Positions 6,579 through 10,246 of a stretch of 10,246 nt of DNA are shown in pieces. The notes beneath the pieces are model-generated. The model ran no database searches, was not told the origin of the DNA, and was given only the letters and a program-made list of their open reading frames with translations. Both the position numbers and the translations under genes were made by a program. Positions within the stretch are counted from its first letter, which is position 1, and the number at the start of each line of letters is the position of its first letter. Source of the DNA: Bacteroidia bacterium (GTDB lineage: Bacteria > Bacteroidota > Bacteroidia > Bacteroidales > UBA12481); contig JAPLDV010000155.1 in assembly GCA_026391235.1 (NCBI GenBank), forward strand, positions 1-10,246, given 5' to 3'.

Positions 6579-7955
6579 ATGCTACCATTCTGTGAACCCT
6601 ATAAAATTAAGATGATTGAGCCTCTTTACCGAAGCACACGCGAGGAGCGTGAAAATTGGATCCGCGAGGCACGTTTTAATATCTTCAACCTGAAGAGTGA
6701 ACAGGTATTTATTGATTTTCTCACTGATTCCGGGACTGGCGCGATGAGCGACCGCCAATGGGCGGCCATCATGTCGGGAGATGAATCCTATGCGGGATCC
6801 CGTTCGTTTTATGAACTCAGGGATACCATCCGGGAACTCACCGGATTTGAATATTTGTTGCCTACCCATCAGGGACGTGCTGCTGAGAATGTGCTTTTTT
6901 CGGTATTGGTAAAAGAAGGGCAACTGGTTCCCGGCAATGCCCATTTCGACACGACAAAAGGACACATCGAATTCCGGAAGGCAATTGCTGTAGACTGTAC
7001 AATTGACGAGGCTTATGATACCACTAAACCTCATCCGTTTAAAGGGAATGTTAATATCAGCAAACTAGAGTCGTTACTAAAGGAATCGGCCGACCGGGTG
7101 TCGTTTATTCTGATTACTGCTACCTGCAATACAGCGGGTGGGCAGCCGGTTTCAATGGATAATATCAGGCAGGTCAGAAATCTGGCCGGCCGGTATGGAA
7201 AACTCCTGATCATTGATGCTGCAAGATTTGCGGAAAATGCCTGGTTCATTAAGAACCGCGAAGAAGGTTATCAGAATAAATCGATCAGGGAAATCGTTCT
7301 TGAAATGTTTTCCAATTTTGATGGGGCCACCGTGTCGGCAAAAAAAGACGGTATTGTTAATATCGGAGGATTTATTGCATTGAAAAGCAAAGAATTGTAC
7401 GAGGAAGCCTCCATGTTTAACATCATGTTTGAAGGTTTCCTGACGTATGGCGGACAAGCAGGGCGCGATATGGCTGCCATGGCCCAGGGACTTCGTGAGG
7501 CTATTGAATTTGACTATCTCGAATCCCGGATTTCTCAGGTGAGTTACTTGGGAGAAAAGATGAAAAGCTACGGTATTCCTGTACTGGAGCCATTTGGCGG
7601 TCACGCAATTTTTATTGATGCCTTAAGATTCTTTCCCAATATTCCGCGCGAAGAGTTTCCCGGACAAACCCTTGTTATTGAATTATATAAAGCCGGTGGC
7701 ATCCGGTGTGCCGAGATCGGTTCCCTCATGGCTGACCGGGATCCGGTTACACGTGAAAACCGGTATGCGGCACTGGAGTTGGTTCGTCTGGCAATTCCGC
7801 GGCGCGCCTATACCAATAACCATATGGATTATGCTGCGGCGGCGGCCCTGAAGGTTCTGGAGGCTTCCCAAAATATCAGCAGAGGTTACCGGTTAACCCG
7901 CGAGGCCCCGATTATGAGGCATTTTACAATGGAACTGGAACCGGTTGGCCTTTAG
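6579..7955 (+). CDS. tnaA: tryptophanase (tryptophan indole-lyase)
   Basis: PLP enzyme of the cytoplasm that cleaves L-tryptophan and water to indole, pyruvate and ammonia. It has 458 residues, the family's normal length, and aligns end to end: EPYKIKMIEP at the N-terminus, LLTDSGTGAMSD-like segment near 46-57, Y71 in GDESYAGS, THQGR, TCNTAGGQPVS, DAARFAENAW, and SAKKD with the Schiff-base lysine at K256. Choice between tryptophanase and the sister enzyme tyrosine phenol-lyase rests on three positions that match tryptophanase: D124 in FDTTKGH (Thr in the lyase), I380 in CAEIGS (Arg in the lyase) and H448 in MRHFT (Phe in the lyase). The start is chosen because the EPYKIK segment follows at the family's usual distance. 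No tnaC-type leader peptide or tnaB transporter is adjacent. Its stop overlaps that of the A2M gene by four bases. Confidence 0.95.
   Translation: MLPFCEPYKIKMIEPLYRSTREERENWIREARFNIFNLKSEQVFIDFLTDSGTGAMSDRQWAAIMSGDESYAGSRSFYELRDTIRELTGFEYLLPTHQGRAAENVLFSVLVKEGQLVPGNAHFDTTKGHIEFRKAIAVDCTIDEAYDTTKPHPFKGNVNISKLESLLKESADRVSFILITATCNTAGGQPVSMDNIRQVRNLAGRYGKLLIIDAARFAENAWFIKNREEGYQNKSIREIVLEMFSNFDGATVSAKKDGIVNIGGFIALKSKELYEEASMFNIMFEGFLTYGGQAGRDMAAMAQGLREAIEFDYLESRISQVSYLGEKMKSYGIPVLEPFGGHAIFIDALRFFPNIPREEFPGQTLVIELYKAGGIRCAEIGSLMADRDPVTRENRYAALELVRLAIPRRAYTNNHMDYAAAAALKVLEASQNISRGYRLTREAPIMRHFTMELEPVGL
7952..7955. other. four-base tail-to-tail overlap of two stop codons
   Basis: TTAG contains the TAG of tnaA (7953-7955) and, on the other strand, the TAA of the A2M gene (7954-7952). 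This mirrors the overlap at 4682-4685, so again no intergenic terminator can exist between the convergent genes. Confidence 0.9.
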
Positions 7956-10246
7956 CGTTTCGCATGGATCCTGAAGGAATCTGACCAGGCCCTGAATTCC
8001 GGTGCGTATAAGCTTGTTGCTGTGGCATAACCACCGAAATAACTGCCTGCTTGTTCCACTACTGCCTGATATTCAATGGTACTCACGCCCTTTGGCAGTT
8101 GTGAAATGTAACAAACAACAGATTCAGGTTCCCTAGACTGGTAATAGGATAATCCGGCATGGTACTGATATCCGGATAAGATCTGAACCGGCATGAACCC
8201 GGTTCCAAGGTTATCCTTGATTTCAATGTAGCTGAGTTCACGATCAGATTTTATATTTAGCCGGATCCGGATCACATCGCCAACATGAACCGATTGGCCT
8301 TTCTGAATTTCGATCCAGCTGCCTCGCTCATCACGGATCATAACCTCGCGCGAAATATTCAGCGGACCGCCGGTTACCGAAAGTTTATCGAGCTTATAAT
8401 TATCCAGTGTGAACAAGGTTCCCCAGGCCGGGCCACCTTCGGTTTTAGTGACCTCCATTGAACGGGATTTTGGCATTTCCTGTGCCTTTTTCCATTCAAA
8501 CCGGTAATACCCGGTTACGCCCATACTTCCGGTTTTAACCCTCAAAGGGGAATACTTTTCACCACCCCAGGTCATTCCAATGGAGGCAGGATTAATGGTA
8601 TTATTAGTGCCATAGAAGAGCAACGATTTTGAGGCCCACGCAGCAACCATACCGTTACCCCAATCTCTGCCCCTTTTCTGATGAATAAGATAGATTCTCA
8701 ACTCATCCAAATCTTTGCGCCCATCCTCGATGCCCGCAAACAACTCAATCATACGGCTTTGCATCCACAGGTCCCATTCGAACCAGGAAGAGCCATACCC
8801 TTTACGCGGCCAGAACATTCCCCATTGTTCATCAACCTTTGCCCGTTCACGCAATGATTTGTAGATGGGCGTGGCATTGTTCATGCGCCCAAGCCGAATG
8901 CTGGCAATGGCCATAAGCGCCTGCAGGCCGGGATCATGCTGGATCCATTCGAGCGGAATCCGTTCGGTAAAATGAATCCAGGCAATTTCATTCGCTGGAG
9001 ATAGCGTTAGTCCCGGATAGAAACTTCGTGCATACAGATAATGTATGATCATCGGACTAAGCTGAACTTTTTGCGGATGAATAGAATCCAGCCGGATCAC
9101 CTCCCGGAACTGCCGGTACAGCCAATTGTCCATGGCTTGAACAGCCTGTGTCACCATATAGGTACCCCTTTGCGTATTTGTAATATCAAATACACCCAAC
9201 GCTTTCATTTCGCCGAATCCGGCGATAATCTGCTGCGTCATAAATAAATCAATACCCATGCCCTTGAACCAGGGCCAGGTGCCATCCTGATTCTGAAGAT
9301 TCGAGAGTTTTTCAAGTACATAAGCCAGCTCACGCCCGCGGGTATCAATATTCATCCATTCACGGATCTGAAGGATCCTGTCCTTTTGCGTCTCCGGTAC
9401 TGAATCACTTAAAAACTTACTGGCTACCGCCGGGTATTTATCGGCGATGTTCCCGGCCAGACAAGCCAGGTAAAGCCTGCTGAACCAGTACTCCGAACAG
9501 TCGCGCTCCTGCTTGGTGACAACCGGCAACGACTGAAGAATTTGCCAGGCAGGAGTGGTGGTAACCTCAAATACCGCTTCAATCGGTTCCCCCTCAATTT
9601 TCAGAAGTTTCTTTCCGGGTTTTGAAAAGAAAAACGGTTGTGCATTCCATAACTGAACTTCATCAGGAAACACTTGTATGGTATCCCTTAATCCGTCGGA
9701 TGGTCCGGTTGAAGAAGTTTGAATCAGGTAATTGACCGGTTCGCTTTTCTCAGCGGTGAATTGCCACTTAAAAGGAACCACACCGCCCGTTGATAATCTG
9801 GTATTTTCATCCGGGTATCTTCTTACCAATATACCGGAAGTATCCGTGAGTGTCAGTGAAGTAACTGTTTCAACCGGATCTTTACCGTACCAACCCAAAC
9901 GGGCAGCCAGTTCTACCGTGTCGCCCTTACGCATGAATTCCGGGAAGTTGGATTTCAGCATAAGATCTTTGGCAGATTTGAAATGATGTTCCAGGTTGCC
10001 AAAAGCCAGTTTGCGATCATGGCCCGTTGCCAAAACCTTCCATTCCGTAAATACTTCGGGAACTTTAAACTTAACCTCTGCCAAACCATTCTTATCCGTC
10101 AGGATGTTTCCCTTAAAAACCGCCGTCTCCCTGAAATCACTCCTGATTAAAACGGGCGCCTGCAGGTTCGCCCCAGAATCGTCCGTCCCGGGCGCCTGCA
10201 GGTTCGCCCCTACATCGTTGGTCCCGGGCGACCGCAGGTTCGCCCC
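7952..10246 (-). CDS. alpha-2-macroglobulin family protein, C-terminal part (5' end beyond window)
   Basis: C-terminal 764 codons of a large envelope protein of the alpha-2-macroglobulin family, proteins that trap proteases; Bacteroidota members are about 1,800-2,000 residues. The frame is open to the window's edge, so any internal start such as the TTG at 10084 is not the true one. In order, the visible part has a repeat-coded linker (10246-10154); the A2M domain start, RSDFRETAVF then TDKNGLAEVKFKVPE (about 10144-10055); a thioester-type helical domain (about 9560-8620) with LQNQDGTWPWFKGMG; and a C-terminal domain with LSGYQYHAGLSYYQS, LPKGVSTIEY and YAPEF. The thioester motif, normally CxEQ, reads C-S-E-Y (9499-9488): Cys is kept but Gln is replaced, so a covalent trap is unlikely. 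The signal peptide and early domains are not visible. Confidence 0.9.
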   Translation of the reverse strand, partial: GANLRSPGTNDVGANLQAPGTDDSGANLQAPVLIRSDFRETAVFKGNILTDKNGLAEVKFKVPEVFTEWKVLATGHDRKLAFGNLEHHFKSAKDLMLKSNFPEFMRKGDTVELAARLGWYGKDPVETVTSLTLTDTSGILVRRYPDENTRLSTGGVVPFKWQFTAEKSEPVNYLIQTSSTGPSDGLRDTIQVFPDEVQLWNAQPFFFSKPGKKLLKIEGEPIEAVFEVTTTPAWQILQSLPVVTKQERDCSEYWFSRLYLACLAGNIADKYPAVASKFLSDSVPETQKDRILQIREWMNIDTRGRELAYVLEKLSNLQNQDGTWPWFKGMGIDLFMTQQIIAGFGEMKALGVFDITNTQRGTYMVTQAVQAMDNWLYRQFREVIRLDSIHPQKVQLSPMIIHYLYARSFYPGLTLSPANEIAWIHFTERIPLEWIQHDPGLQALMAIASIRLGRMNNATPIYKSLRERAKVDEQWGMFWPRKGYGSSWFEWDLWMQSRMIELFAGIEDGRKDLDELRIYLIHQKRGRDWGNGMVAAWASKSLLFYGTNNTINPASIGMTWGGEKYSPLRVKTGSMGVTGYYRFEWKKAQEMPKSRSMEVTKTEGGPAWGTLFTLDNYKLDKLSVTGGPLNISREVMIRDERGSWIEIQKGQSVHVGDVIRIRLNIKSDRELSYIEIKDNLGTGFMPVQILSGYQYHAGLSYYQSREPESVVCYISQLPKGVSTIEYQAVVEQAGSYFGGYATATSLYAPEFRAWSDSFRIHAKR
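10154..10246 (-). repeat. 36-bp tandem palindromic repeat read in frame inside the A2M gene
   Basis: Units begin at 10154, 10190 and 10226 with an exact 36-base period; the third is cut by the window end. The first 21 bases of each unit are nearly constant, GGGCG-CCTGCAGG-TTCGCCCC, and form an imperfect palindrome (GGGCG pairs CGCCC around PstI-like CTGCAG). The other 15 vary more. On the minus strand, in the A2M frame, units read GANLQAPGTDDS-like 12-mers, so copy number can change without a frameshift. They sit in the linker just before the A2M domain. I recall similar GGGGCGAA-type palindromes as intergenic repeats in environmental genomes; that is memory only. Confidence 0.85.

Noticed and set aside
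6579..7955. Tyrosine phenol-lyase, the sister enzyme of tryptophanase.
   Set aside because: The three positions that distinguish the two enzymes (D124, I380, H448) are all of the tryptophanase type.
7952..10084. A 710-residue protein starting at the TTG at 10084-10082.
   Set aside because: The frame stays open to 10246 and the A2M domain begins upstream of this TTG (RSDFRETAVF, TDKNG), so it is an internal leucine codon and the gene is cut by the window edge.
10154..10246. Start of a CRISPR array at the right edge.
   Set aside because: The period is only 36 bases in total with no unique spacers, the variable parts are still similar, and the units are read in frame as protein.

Overview
The window looks like chromosomal DNA from a member of the Bacteroidota, probably an environmental or anaerobic lineage. 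Several signs agree. One gene encodes a DUF3078-type outer-membrane protein and another an alpha-2-macroglobulin of the Bacteroidota type. PheT has the family's usual Bacteroidota wording. Shine-Dalgarno sequences are mostly absent. Upstream of several genes there are exact matches to the Bacteroidota -7 promoter element TAnnTTTG. I see no phage, plasmid, transposase, CRISPR, tRNA or rRNA.

Layout, left to right: the first codons of a possible leftward gene (1-16); a 348-base intergenic region with a candidate promoter, hairpins and an intrinsic terminator; pheT (+), the beta subunit of phenylalanyl-tRNA synthetase; a short convergent gap filled by two inverted GC-rich palindromes; a Cof-type HAD phosphatase (-); a UbiA-family prenyltransferase (+) resembling the MqnP group; a DUF3078 beta-barrel protein (-) with a long N-terminal extension; a divergent gap with a possible truncated 26-codon ORF and a striking heptamer inverted-repeat element; tnaA, tryptophanase (+); and the C-terminal 764 codons of an alpha-2-macroglobulin gene (-) that runs off the right edge.

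The genes do not form one pathway. Each is on the opposite strand to its neighbour, so each is probably its own transcription unit. The two convergent pairs on the right (ubiA/DUF3078 and tnaA/A2M) overlap tail to tail by exactly four bases. Functions are translation (pheT), quinone-type prenylation (UbiA family), amino-acid catabolism producing indole (tnaA), general phosphatase activity (HAD) and cell-envelope proteins (DUF3078, A2M).

The most unusual content is repetitive. Three unrelated palindromic repeat families occur in 10 kb, and one of them, a 36-bp tandem repeat, is read in frame as protein inside the A2M gene. That A2M also seems to have lost the glutamine of its thioester motif. 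I did not find a convincing new multi-gene system.
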